From positions 434,001 to 498,000 of the forward strand of contig NZ_CP029187.1 in the NCBI RefSeq assembly GCF_003097535.1: 64,000 bases of DNA, given 5' to 3'. Under the pieces are notes generated by a model, which did not search any database, was not told the DNA's origin, and saw only the letters and a program-made list of their open reading frames with translations. Position numbers and translations under genes: made by a program. This DNA comes from Flavobacterium pallidum. Lineage in GTDB: Bacteria; Bacteroidota; Bacteroidia; Flavobacteriales; Flavobacteriaceae. Position 1 is the first letter of the stretch, and each line of letters begins with the position of its first letter. This document shows positions 51,669-59,869 of the stretch, one piece after another.

Positions 51669-53426
51669 ATGAGAAAAATTTCCTTGCTGACAGGCCTGCT
51701 TTGTACGCTGTTTTTTATCCAATGCAAAAAGGAGGACATCAAAACCGATTTTACCGCATTGTGCAAAAGCTATTTCGCTGATAAAAGTGCGCTGAATCCA
51801 GTAGATGCGACGGTATATGGCCAAAACCAATACAATGCCGAACTGCTTTTTGAAATGACAGACTCGCACCGTAAGGCCCAGGGGAATTTCTTTGATAAAT
51901 ATGAGAAAGCCATAGCGGATGTCGATTATTCGGAACTGAAAGAGGACGAAAAGGTCAGCTATGACATCATCAAATGGGAGGTCAGCATCGGGAAGGAAAT
52001 GCTGAAATACCCGACAAACCTGATCCCGATCAATCAATTTGCAGGGACACACCTTAATATGGGCATGTTCGCCGGAGGTACAAGCTCACAACCATTCAAA
52101 ACCGAAAAAGACTACCGCAACTTCCTGACCAGGATGGATAAATTCTCGGTCTGGATCGACTCGGCGATGGTTTATATGAAAAAAGGCGTCCGGAAAGGCT
52201 ACGTATTGCCCAAAGCGCTTACGCTGAAAGTCATCCCGCAGTTTGAGGAATTGATTACCGAAAAACCTGAAGACAACCTGTATTATTCAGCCATTAAGAT
52301 CATGCCGGCCGATTTTCCTGATGCGGTTAAAAAAGAACTTGCGGCACAATATGCTGAAACCATCCGCAGGAAACTCGTGCCCCAGTTCCAAAAAATGGCC
52401 CATTATTTAAAGACAGATTACCTTGCAGCGTCGAGGAACACCTCGGGAATCAGCAGCCTGCCGATGGGAAAAGAAATTTATATCGCTTTGGCTAAAAGCT
52501 GGACGACGACCGAAAAAACACCCGATGAAATCCATGAACTCGGACTACAACAGGTCGCAAAACTGAAAGCCGAAATCGAGGCAATAAAAAATCAAGTTGG
52601 TTTTAAAGGCAGCATGAAAGATTTCCTCAACGATTTGCGCACCAATAAAAAACTCATGCCGTTTACGACACCAGAGCAGGTACTTGCACATTTCGATTCG
52701 ATTTATAACAGGATCAGGCCGAATGTCGGGAAGTTGTTTTCGGTTACGCCAAAAACACCGTTCGAAATCCGTAGGACAGAAGCTTTCCGTGAGAAAAGCG
52801 CCAGTGCGGAATACATCCAGGGATCAGCCGATGGCACACGCCCGGGCGTTTTTTATGTTCCCGTACCCGATGCCAAGACGTACAACGTATTACAGGACGA
52901 GGATTTGTTTTTACATGAAGCGATTCCAGGGCACCATTACCAGGTGTCACTGCAGCAGGAAAATACTGCCCTGCCCGACTTCAGGAAATTCAACTGGTTT
53001 GGCGCTTATGGCGAAGGCTGGGCGTTGTACACCGAAAGTTTAGGAAAAGAACTGGGCGTTTACACCGATCCGTACCAGTACCTGGGCATGCTCAGCGCCG
53101 AAATGCACCGCGCCATACGCCTTGTAGTCGATACAGGAATCCACACCAAAGGCTGGACCCGGGAACAGGCCATACAATATTCACTCGACAATGAGGCTGA
53201 AACCGAGGCTTCCATCATTTCTGAAATTGAGCGCTACATGGCCGTTCCGGGACAGGCACTGTCTTACAAGATTGGGCAGCTGAAAATCATGGAGCTCCGC
53301 GAGAAGGCGAAAAAGAAAATGGGCAGCAAATTCGATATCCGTGAATTCCATAAGAAAGTTCTTGAATCCGGCGTGATGCCTTTAGAACTGCTCGAAGCAA
53401 AGATGGACGCGTGGATGGGGAAGTAG
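51669..53426 (+). CDS. DUF885 family lipoprotein, putative metallopeptidase
   Basis: 585-residue lipoprotein (lipobox LFFIQC, Cys19) followed by KKEDIKTD, similar to the Lys-acidic surface-export pattern of Bacteroidota lipoproteins. The DUF885 domain covers about residues 25-580. Zinc-peptidase-like motifs are HEAIPGHHYQVSLQQ (about residues 418-432; HEx2-3GHH) and GEGWALYTESLG (about 447-458). The family is predicted to contain gluzincin-like metallopeptidases, but few members are characterised. Adjacent to CotH by three bases, so the two exported proteins are co-expressed; a link between protein phosphorylation and peptidase action is speculation. Downstream is the repeat-rich gap. Confidence 0.88.
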   Translation: MRKISLLTGLLCTLFFIQCKKEDIKTDFTALCKSYFADKSALNPVDATVYGQNQYNAELLFEMTDSHRKAQGNFFDKYEKAIADVDYSELKEDEKVSYDIIKWEVSIGKEMLKYPTNLIPINQFAGTHLNMGMFAGGTSSQPFKTEKDYRNFLTRMDKFSVWIDSAMVYMKKGVRKGYVLPKALTLKVIPQFEELITEKPEDNLYYSAIKIMPADFPDAVKKELAAQYAETIRRKLVPQFQKMAHYLKTDYLAASRNTSGISSLPMGKEIYIALAKSWTTTEKTPDEIHELGLQQVAKLKAEIEAIKNQVGFKGSMKDFLNDLRTNKKLMPFTTPEQVLAHFDSIYNRIRPNVGKLFSVTPKTPFEIRRTEAFREKSASAEYIQGSADGTRPGVFYVPVPDAKTYNVLQDEDLFLHEAIPGHHYQVSLQQENTALPDFRKFNWFGAYGEGWALYTESLGKELGVYTDPYQYLGMLSAEMHRAIRLVVDTGIHTKGWTREQAIQYSLDNEAETEASIISEIERYMAVPGQALSYKIGQLKIMELREKAKKKMGSKFDIREFHKKVLESGVMPLELLEAKMDAWMGK

Positions 53427-53427
53427 G

Positions 53428-53601
53428 CAGTCGCAGTTTTCAGTGGGCAGTGTTCGGTCGCATGAGGCAGTTTCAATCTGAGGCCGGTTTGCGCCAGGGA
53501 TGGAAGCGGCATCCTTTTTAATCCCGAAGGGTTAAAAAGATACAGCGGACAGCCCGGTCCGCAGGGGGCGCCATAAAAAAGCGAACCATCTCAGTCGCAG
53601 T
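53428..53601. repeat. Short-word repeats (CAGTCGCAGT) flanking copy B
   Basis: CAGTCGCAGT occurs at 53428-53437 and 53592-53601, complementary in orientation to the ACTGCGACTG copies near pdxJ and ruvC. Around them are CAGTGGGCAGTG and CAGTTTCAATC variants. Copy B of the structured element lies between the two. Confidence 0.6.
53484..53556 (+). repeat. Structured intergenic repeat element, copy B
   Basis: CCGGTTTGCG lead-in, then GGGATGGAAGCGGCATCC, hairpin CTTTTTAA..CCC / GGG..TTAAAAAG (one T residue shorter per arm than copy A), then ACAGCGGACAGCCC. Lead-in is also present in copy A but not in C. Confidence 0.72.
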
Positions 53602-53664
53602 AATCAGTTTGCATATTGGAGAAAAATTAACTTCACTTTATAAAATCAGCCACGGAGAAACTTT

Positions 53665-53672
53665 TAAATTTG
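53665..53672 (+). promoter_or_regulatory. -7 box for the MscS gene
   Basis: TAAATTTG ends 20 bases before the ATG at 53692, placing transcription start near 53678. It is the first good promoter box after the repeat-filled gap. Confidence 0.55.
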
Positions 53673-53691
53673 CAGCTGAAAAAAATATGCG

Positions 53692-54513
53692 ATGACCCTT
53701 CTTCCTGAATTTATTACCGAAAACGGCGAGCACATCCGCCTGATGCTTGTCGATTATTTCCCGCGGCTTGTCACTGCCATTGTCATACTGATTGTGGGAA
53801 TTTATGCCATCCGCGTAATCAAACGTATTGTACAGAAAATCATGGTACAGCGGCAGTTCGAACCCACGCTGTCAAAGTTTTTAGCAGACATCATGATCTG
53901 GGCACTACGGATATTGCTGTTTGTTGTCTTTATTTCGAAATTGGGCGTGGAGACCTCCGCGTTTGTAGCGATTTTGGGGGCTGGCGGATTGGCCATCGGT
54001 TTGTCGCTGCAGGGATCGATGTCGAATTTCGCGGGAGGTATGCTCATCATCGTATTCAAGCCTTTCCGCGTGGGTGACACGATTGAGGCGCAGGGTGTCA
54101 TCGGCACGGTTTCAGAAATACAGATATTCGTAACCAAACTCACTACCGGAAACAACCAGACGATTTTTATCCCAAACGGCGCCTTGTCCAACAATACCAT
54201 CATCAATTATTCGATGGCTGGTACCAGGCGTGCCGATCTGCTGTTTGCGGTGGCTTATGATGCGGACCTGAAAAGAACGAAGGAAATCATACAAAGCGTA
54301 CTGACATCAAACAATAAAGTATTGAAAAATCCTGAGCCTGCAGTAGTCGTGAATGACCTCACCGACAACTCTGTAAGGCTTGCCATCCGACCCTGGGCCA
54401 CCAATGCCGATTATGGTACCATGGTTTCCGAAGTACTCGAAAGCATTAAACTGGAATTGATGCAGGCAGGCATTGAGACACAGCCTTTTGTGAAGGAGTC
54501 GTCGAAGAAGTAG
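53692..54513 (+). CDS. Small-conductance mechanosensitive ion channel (MscS)
   Basis: 273-residue MscS-type channel that releases osmolytes on hypo-osmotic shock. Three membrane segments: about residues 19-42, 62-85 and 88-115; the last is the pore-lining TM3 with the Gly/Ala-rich AILGAGGLAIGLSLQGSMSNFAGGMLII pattern (residues about 91-118). The cytoplasmic beta domain then shows FRVGDTIEAQGVIGTV, VTKLTTGNNQTIFIPNGALSN, and the C-terminal alpha/beta part with AVVVNDLTDNSVRLAIRPWA. Length and order match the short MscS (YggB) form. Start: ATG 53692, preceded by its own -7 box. Confidence 0.95.
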   Translation: MTLLPEFITENGEHIRLMLVDYFPRLVTAIVILIVGIYAIRVIKRIVQKIMVQRQFEPTLSKFLADIMIWALRILLFVVFISKLGVETSAFVAILGAGGLAIGLSLQGSMSNFAGGMLIIVFKPFRVGDTIEAQGVIGTVSEIQIFVTKLTTGNNQTIFIPNGALSNNTIINYSMAGTRRADLLFAVAYDADLKRTKEIIQSVLTSNNKVLKNPEPAVVVNDLTDNSVRLAIRPWATNADYGTMVSEVLESIKLELMQAGIETQPFVKESSKK

Positions 54514-54641
54514 CTTTTACTAAAACCGGCCATAAGGAAGAGAGACGGATTGTTTTATGGCTGATGCCCCGCATTTATTCCGGTTTTTATTTTAATTTTA
54601 TAATGTTGGAATAACCACTCTCTTTTCACGTAATCTTCCCT

Positions 54642-56027
54642 ATGAAAGCGACCCAGTACGCCATTACCGATATTGAAACCACCGGCGGCAATGCCAGCGG
54701 CAGCCGTATTACGGAAATTGCGATCATCATCCATGATGGCACAAAAATCATTGAGCGATGGGAAACACTGGTGAATCCGGAGCAGGAGATTCCGCTGCCT
54801 ATTTTCGCTTTAACAGGCATCAACAATGATATGGTGCGTCACGCCCCGATTTTTGATGACATTGCCGAAAAAGTCATGGAACTGCTTTCAGGACGTATTT
54901 TCGTAGCGCATAATGTCAACTTCGATTATTCATTTATACGGCACCAGCTCGAACAGTCCGGCTTTAAATGGACGGCGAAAAAACTCTGTACCGTTCGCGC
55001 TGCGCGCAAGATCAAGCCGGGGCTGGCTTCTTATAGTTTAGGGAACTTATGCCGTGCTTTAGGCATCAACATCGAAAACCGGCACCGCGCCGGCGGTGAT
55101 GCTGATGCGACCGCCATATTGTTTTCACGCCTGCTCGAGTGGGACACGGAAGCCGAAATTGAAAAGATGCTGAAGAAAGCCTCACAAGACCAGCGCCTGC
55201 CACCGAACGTCCCGCATGAAGATTTTGAGCAGCTGCCGGAAAAACCAGGCGTATATTATTTTTATAACGCAGAGAAAAAAGTCGTTTACGTAGGCAAAGC
55301 GGTGAACCTGAAAAAACGCGTCGCATCTCATTTCAGTGGACATAAGGTGACGCCGCAGCGACAGCATTTCCTGAGGGACATCCATAGCATTTCATTTGAA
55401 ACCTGCGCTACCGAACTCATGGCACTGCTTCTGGAATGCACTGAAATCCGCAAATTATGGCCCATTTACAATAAAGCGCTGAAACGTTTTGAAGGGAAAT
55501 ATGGATTGTATGAATACGAAGCCCGCAACGGCTACCGCTATCTTGCAGTCGGAAAACTCCACAAGCAGCAGTCGTGCATCCGGATGTTTTATAATGAATA
55601 TGATGGCATCTACCTGTTGCTGGATCTTGCGGCGCGATTCAATATCAGCCACAGGTTTTGCATCTTTGGAAAACCTGCCGAGGGGGAAATCATATATCAA
55701 CCAAACCTAGCCAGTTTACCTTCTGTCGAAGACCATAACCAACGCGTGACAGAAGCCATAAATTCACTTTCAAAAGACAGGCCTAGTTTTGCCATCCTTG
55801 ACAAAGGCAGGCATCCTGACGAACGCAGCTGCATCTGGGTGGAAAATGGGGATTTTTACGGAATGGGATATGTCGGTTCGGATGTTGGGTTTAAGCAACC
55901 ATCCGAAATCCGGGAGTATGTGACGCAGTATAAAAGCAACCAGTATCTGATGCAGTTGGTGAATGCCTTTGTCAAGAAATATCCGGGAAAAGTAGTGACA
56001 CAATCGCCTTTAGCAGCCACTTTTTAG
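54642..56027 (+). CDS. DnaQ-type exonuclease fused to GIY-YIG nuclease domain
   Basis: 461-residue two-domain nuclease. Residues about 5-170 are a DEDDh 3'-5' exonuclease like the DNA polymerase III epsilon subunit: DIETTGGNASGSRITEI (about 9-25), VAHNVNFDYSFI and HRAGGDADATAI with the catalytic His and Asp. Residues about 195-275 are a GIY-YIG nuclease domain as in UvrC: KPGVYYFYNAEKKVVYVGKAVNLKKRV (GVY and YVG) followed by the Glu-bearing EIRKLWPIYN region. The rest is a C-terminal part without clear UvrC UvrB-binding domains. The combination resembles Cho-type repair nucleases joined to a proofreading module; role in DNA repair is inferred. Transcription likely from its own promoter after MscS. 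ATG 54642. Confidence 0.9.
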   Translation: MKATQYAITDIETTGGNASGSRITEIAIIIHDGTKIIERWETLVNPEQEIPLPIFALTGINNDMVRHAPIFDDIAEKVMELLSGRIFVAHNVNFDYSFIRHQLEQSGFKWTAKKLCTVRAARKIKPGLASYSLGNLCRALGINIENRHRAGGDADATAILFSRLLEWDTEAEIEKMLKKASQDQRLPPNVPHEDFEQLPEKPGVYYFYNAEKKVVYVGKAVNLKKRVASHFSGHKVTPQRQHFLRDIHSISFETCATELMALLLECTEIRKLWPIYNKALKRFEGKYGLYEYEARNGYRYLAVGKLHKQQSCIRMFYNEYDGIYLLLDLAARFNISHRFCIFGKPAEGEIIYQPNLASLPSVEDHNQRVTEAINSLSKDRPSFAILDKGRHPDERSCIWVENGDFYGMGYVGSDVGFKQPSEIREYVTQYKSNQYLMQLVNAFVKKYPGKVVTQSPLAATF

Positions 56028-56052
56028 CATAGTTCAGCGTAAATCTGGAAAT

Positions 56053-56087
56053 AAAAAAAGCCTCTCAGATGTGGGAGGCTTTTTTTG
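56053..56087. terminator. Bidirectional terminator, exonuclease gene / tRNA-Leu
   Basis: AAAAAGCCTC / GAGGCTTTTT arms with an inner loop, A residues one side and T residues the other, between the plus-strand exonuclease gene and the minus-strand tRNA. Confidence 0.9.
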
Positions 56088-56169
56088 TGCGGATAATAGG
56101 ACTCGAACCTACACACCTTGCGGCACCAGATCCTAAGTCTGGCGTGTCTACCAATTTCACCATATCCGC
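56088..56169 (-). tRNA. tRNA-Leu (UAG anticodon)
   Basis: 82-base class II tRNA. Acceptor GCGGATA / TATCCGC, D arm with GTGAAATTGGTAGACAC, anticodon stem CCAGA/TCTGG with loop CTTAGGA and anticodon TAG, variable arm, T arm with GTTCGAGTC. CCA is not encoded. It reads CUA (and related) leucine codons. It has its own promoter upstream. Confidence 0.95.
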
Positions 56170-56182
56170 GAAATTGTGAGTG

Positions 56183-56211
56183 CAAATATAAGGATAACTT
56201 CTAATTATCAA
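56183..56211 (-). promoter_or_regulatory. Promoter of tRNA-Leu(UAG)
   Basis: Minus strand: TTG (56211-56209), 18 bases, TATATTTG (56190-56183). The tRNA 5' end (56169) lies 13-14 bases past the box. Confidence 0.75.
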
Positions 56212-56248
56212 AGAAATTTCTCCAAAAAAACTTTACAGTCTTTTTTTG

Positions 56249-56256
56249 TATTTTTG
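56249..56256 (+). promoter_or_regulatory. -7 box for the M20 peptidase gene
   Basis: TATTTTTG ends 25 bases before the ATG at 56281. A T run lies directly upstream, so the sequence bias of the region must be kept in mind. Confidence 0.45.
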
Positions 56257-56280
56257 GCTGACTAAATAACCAAAACCATT

Positions 56281-57669
56281 ATGGACAATATAAAATCTTA
56301 TGTGCAGCAGCACAAAGACCGCTTTATCAACGAGTTAATTGAATTATTGAAGATTCCATCCGTAAGTGCGGACAGTGCCTACTCACAGGATGTGATTGAT
56401 ACGTCGGAAGCCGTAAAGGCAAGCCTTGAAAAGGCAGGATGCGACTACGTTGAAATTTGTGACACCCCGGGTTATCCCATCGTTTATGGCGAAAAGATCA
56501 TCGATAAAAACCTGCCTACAGTATTAGTGTACGGCCATTATGACGTGCAGCCGCCGGATCCTTTGGACTTGTGGACTTCACCCCCATTCGAACCGGTTAT
56601 CAAAAAAACGGACATCCATCCTGAAGGAGCCATATTTGCACGCGGTGCCTGTGATGATAAGGGACAAATGTATATGCATGTAAAGGCTTTGGAGTATATG
56701 GTGCAGTCCAGCACATTGCCATGCAACGTAAAATTTATGATTGAAGGCGAAGAAGAAGTGGGTTCGAAAAGCCTCGGCTGGTTTGTCGAGAAGAATCATG
56801 AAAAATTGAAATGCGATGTCATACTGATTTCAGATACCGGCATGATTTCAAACCAACAGCCCTCGATCACGACCGGTCTGCGTGGCTTAAGCTATGTAGA
56901 AGTGGAAGTGACCGGCCCGAACCGCGACCTGCATTCGGGATTGTATGGCGGGACCGTGGCAAACCCGATCAACGTACTGGCGAAGATGATTGCATCATTG
57001 CATGACGAAGACAACCACATCACGATTCCGGGATTCTATGATAATGTAGAGGAACTGACTGCCGAAGAACGTGCCGAGATGGCCAAAGCGCCTTTCAACC
57101 TTGACAATTATAAAAAAGCACTGGACCTGAATGACATTTACGGTGAAAAAGGTTATGTCACCAATGAGCGCAACTCCATACGCCCGACACTGGACGTAAA
57201 TGGCATCTGGGGAGGCTATACCGGTGAAGGTGCCAAAACGGTGATTGCCAGTAAGGCTTACGCCAAAATTTCGATGCGGCTTGTGCCACACCAAGACTGG
57301 GAGGAAATCACGGAACTGTTTACAAAGCATTTCGAAAGCATTGCCCCGTCAGGAGTTACGGTAAAAGTAAAACCGCACCACGGCGGCCAGGGTTATGTAA
57401 CCCCGATTGACAGTATCGGATACCAGGCTGCGGCCAAAGCTTACGAAGAAAGTTTCGGTGTAAAACCTATCCCTGTCCGTTCAGGAGGCAGCATCCCGAT
57501 TGTGGCATTGTTCGAGAAAGAACTCAAAAGCAAGACCATCATGATGGGATTCGGACTGGACAGCGATGCGATACACTCCCCGAATGAGCATTTCGGGATT
57601 TTCAATTATCTGAAGGGTATTGAGACGATTCCGTTGTTTTATAAACATTTTGTGGAATTGTCGAAATAG
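56281..57669 (+). CDS. M20 family metallopeptidase (dipeptidase)
   Basis: 462-residue two-domain zinc peptidase of family M20 (dipeptidase/CNDP-like group). Metal ligands are in YGHYDVQPPDP (His about 80, Asp), GACDDKGQMYMH (bridging Asp), EGEEEVGSKSLG (catalytic Glu then metal-binding Glu), and the late HSPNEHF (about 430s). The lid/dimerisation domain sits at about 190-310 with LHSGLYGGTVANP. The chain opens with a hydrophilic N-terminus and no signal peptide, so it acts in the cytoplasm on imported dipeptides; a carnosine- or beta-alanine-type specificity cannot be decided. Start: ATG 56281. A terminator lies downstream. Confidence 0.9.
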   Translation: MDNIKSYVQQHKDRFINELIELLKIPSVSADSAYSQDVIDTSEAVKASLEKAGCDYVEICDTPGYPIVYGEKIIDKNLPTVLVYGHYDVQPPDPLDLWTSPPFEPVIKKTDIHPEGAIFARGACDDKGQMYMHVKALEYMVQSSTLPCNVKFMIEGEEEVGSKSLGWFVEKNHEKLKCDVILISDTGMISNQQPSITTGLRGLSYVEVEVTGPNRDLHSGLYGGTVANPINVLAKMIASLHDEDNHITIPGFYDNVEELTAEERAEMAKAPFNLDNYKKALDLNDIYGEKGYVTNERNSIRPTLDVNGIWGGYTGEGAKTVIASKAYAKISMRLVPHQDWEEITELFTKHFESIAPSGVTVKVKPHHGGQGYVTPIDSIGYQAAAKAYEESFGVKPIPVRSGGSIPIVALFEKELKSKTIMMGFGLDSDAIHSPNEHFGIFNYLKGIETIPLFYKHFVELSK

Positions 57670-57739
57670 CGAAGCGTAAAACTCATTTCAATTTTTCCCG
57701 ACTTGCATCCATCAATTTAACGGATGCCCAACCTATACA

Positions 57740-57769
57740 AAAATCCGTCTTCTACTGGACGGATTTTAT
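57740..57769 (+). terminator. Terminator after the M20 peptidase gene
   Basis: AAAATCCGTC / GACGGATTTT 10-base stem with loop TTCTACTG; the T tract after it is short and broken (TTTTATATTTC). Confidence 0.8.
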
Positions 57770-57832
57770 ATTTCCCTGCAACCCAACTCATAAAAAATCA
57801 GCCTCTTAAGACTATATATTGCTTTTTGGCGT

Positions 57833-57840
57833 TACCTTTG
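57833..57840 (+). promoter_or_regulatory. -7 box for the DUF4407 gene
   Basis: TACCTTTG, 25 bases before the ATG at 57866. I see no -33 TTG at a proper distance. Confidence 0.5.
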
Positions 57841-57865
57841 CAGGAATCATCATCAATCAATCATT

Positions 57866-58966
57866 ATGTTACAACAATTCTTCCTCCTTTGTTCCGGAGC
57901 GGATAAAAACCTCATCGCCGGTTGCTCCGAAGGCGAAAAAACCAAATTTGCAGGCATTGGCGCCACTGTGTTCTTTACTGCAGTGATGGCTTTTATTGCG
58001 GGCTCTTACGCATTATACACTGTTTTCGATAACATTTATCCCGCTATTGCTTTTGGATTTGTTTGGGGCTTATTGATTTTCAACCTTGACCGTTTCATTG
58101 TTTCCACCATCCGGAAAAGGGAACGTTTCGGGAGTGAGTTCCTTCAGGCTTTACCCAGGATCGTGTTGGCCGTCATCATTGCCATCGTTATTTCAAAACC
58201 TTTGGAAATCAAAATATTCGAAAAGGAAATCGACACGGTTTTGCTGAAGGAAAAAAATGCAATGGAACTCAGCAACAAAAAGGACATCGCAAATTATTTC
58301 AAATCGGATTTGGACAAAAATAAAACCGAAGTGAGCACACTGAAGTCGGAGATTACTGCAAAAGAGCAGGAAGTCAACACCCTTTACAACACCTACATCA
58401 CTGAAGCGGAGGGTACGAAAGGCACGATGAAAATCGGGAAAGGGCCTGTGTTTAAAGAGAAAATCGCCAAGCATGATCTGGCACGAAAAGAACTAGACAC
58501 CTTACGCAAAAAGAACCTGGCGCTCATTGCCGAAAAAGAGGCAAAGACAAAAACATTACAGGCCGACCTTGATAAAAAAGTCACGCAGACACAACCCATC
58601 ATCGAAGGTTTTGACGGATTGATGGCGCGCATCAATGCTTTGGACAAACTGCCCTGGTTGCCCTCGTTTTTTATCATGTTGCTGTTCCTCGCTATAGAAA
58701 CCGCGCCGATCATCGCCAAATTATTATCCCCAAAAGGCGAATATGATTTTAAACTGGAAGACCTGGAAACTGCATTAAAGGCTACTTTATCTCAGGACAA
58801 ATACCAGCGCGAATTGCTTGTAAAAACCAGCGCTTCGATGCACGATAAAGTGTATGCCGACATTGCCGAAGACAAATCATTATACAGCCTGCAACGGAAG
58901 AAAGCAACAGAATTGCTGGAGCTACAGGCGAATAATTTCGTAGAAAAGCAACGCAAAACTTTGTAG
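57866..58966 (+). CDS. DUF4407 family membrane protein
   Basis: 366-residue integral membrane protein of the DUF4407 family. Hydrophobic segments lie at about residues 28-50, 52-75 (VFDNIYPAIAFGFVWGLLIF), 88-108 and 262-285 (LPWLPSFFIMLLFLAIETAPI). Between them (about 120-245) is a long Lys/Glu-rich coiled coil that would extend into the periplasm or cytoplasm. The N-terminus LLCSGADKNLIAGCSEGEKTKF and FNLDRFIVSTIRKRERFG are typical of the family, whose function is unknown. The C-terminal 80 residues are helical. Its own -7 box and a strong terminator suggest a single-gene unit. Confidence 0.87.
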   Translation: MLQQFFLLCSGADKNLIAGCSEGEKTKFAGIGATVFFTAVMAFIAGSYALYTVFDNIYPAIAFGFVWGLLIFNLDRFIVSTIRKRERFGSEFLQALPRIVLAVIIAIVISKPLEIKIFEKEIDTVLLKEKNAMELSNKKDIANYFKSDLDKNKTEVSTLKSEITAKEQEVNTLYNTYITEAEGTKGTMKIGKGPVFKEKIAKHDLARKELDTLRKKNLALIAEKEAKTKTLQADLDKKVTQTQPIIEGFDGLMARINALDKLPWLPSFFIMLLFLAIETAPIIAKLLSPKGEYDFKLEDLETALKATLSQDKYQRELLVKTSASMHDKVYADIAEDKSLYSLQRKKATELLELQANNFVEKQRKTL

Positions 58967-58997
58967 TCAAAAGCAGCAAGAAATATTCAGAACCTAT

Positions 58998-59034
58998 AAA
59001 AAAAATCCGGAGCATGTACTGTTCCGGATTTTTT
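58998..59034. terminator. Bidirectional terminator, DUF4407 / PH-domain genes
   Basis: AAAAAATCCGGA / TCCGGATTTTTT long stem with loop GCATGTACTGT, between convergent genes (stop 58966 plus, stop 59065 minus). Confidence 0.92.
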
Positions 59035-59064
59035 ATTTTCACTTGTGACTTCGACTCCGATTGA

Positions 59065-59796
59065 TCACATGTAACCCAAAATCTCTTTCTTCAGGTTATC
59101 ATATTCTCCTTGCATGATCAGTCCGTTATCAAGGAGTTTCTTGTAATTCTGCAGTTTTACGAACAATTCATCACTCGACATTTCGTTAAGCGGGCGCTCT
59201 TTGTTGGTTTCGGCGTGTACGTTCGCCGGTTGGCTGGTGGAAGCGAACTCAGGCTGGGCAATCGGCATAATCTCTGCAAAATCAGTTACTTCTTCTACTT
59301 CAGCTTCTTCGATTACTTCCGGTTCAGCAGCCGGAATTTCGGCAACCCTGATTTCATCCTCGATTTTCGGTTCTTCAAAAGGGACTGCAACAGGAATGCC
59401 ATTTTTCAGGATATCAAGCTGTTCTTTTGAATACGTATACAATTTCCAGGCCTGTGTTTTCGGAATATAATCAATCGAAATCGCCAATTCTGTTTTGGTG
59501 GTGAATGAAAATTCCGAACCCAGAATATTTTCCTTTACGAAAACGCTTTCCACATCATCCCAGGTATAATCGGTAAAATCCATTGACAGGCCCAGATTCT
59601 TAGGGCGGCATAAGATTAACCTTTTATTTGTAGCAACGATACTGTCCGGGAATACGGTGATTGCAGGTTTTTTTTGTACACCTATATACCCCACGTCTTC
59701 ACCTTTCATCAGCAGGTCATTGAGTTTGTTTGTGATTTTTTCTATCGCTTTCGGATCCTGCTCTTCATTCAGGAATTTCTTGATGCTGTCTTTCAT
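59065..59796 (-). CDS. PH-domain protein with SHOCT-like C-terminus
   Basis: 243-residue cytoplasmic protein. The N-terminal part (about residues 1-45) is helical, residues about 45-130 form a bacterial pleckstrin-homology-like domain (PAITVFPDSIVATNKRLILC, YTWDDVESVFVKENI, ELAISIDYIPKTQAWKLYTY). Residues about 135-205 are an acidic, Ala/Glu/Val-rich linker (EVIEEAEVEEVTDFAEI). The end (about 205-243; SSDELFVKLQNYKKLLDNGLIMQGEYDNLKKEIL) is a SHOCT-type short helix pair, usually involved in oligomerisation. PH domains of this type may bind membrane lipids or proteins; function is unknown. It has a probable -7 box on the minus strand at 59866-59859. Confidence 0.78.
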   Translation of the reverse strand: MKDSIKKFLNEEQDPKAIEKITNKLNDLLMKGEDVGYIGVQKKPAITVFPDSIVATNKRLILCRPKNLGLSMDFTDYTWDDVESVFVKENILGSEFSFTTKTELAISIDYIPKTQAWKLYTYSKEQLDILKNGIPVAVPFEEPKIEDEIRVAEIPAAEPEVIEEAEVEEVTDFAEIMPIAQPEFASTSQPANVHAETNKERPLNEMSSDELFVKLQNYKKLLDNGLIMQGEYDNLKKEILGYM

Positions 59797-59806
59797 TTTT
59801 TAGTGC

Positions 59807-59833
59807 GTGAGTGCCTGTAGCTGAGTGCCTGAG
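59807..59833. repeat. Short tandem word GAGTGCCTG
   Basis: GTGAGTGCCTG (59807-59817) and CTGAGTGCCTG (59821-59831) repeat the same word in the 5' leader of the PH-domain gene. Confidence 0.4.
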
Positions 59834-59869
59834 ACTCTGTTATCGGCAAATTTGTTTGCAAAAATAATG

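Noticed and set aside
57724..57906. 60-residue open frame between the M20 peptidase and DUF4407 genes
   Set aside because: It spans the terminator and the promoter box and runs into the DUF4407 coding region in another frame.
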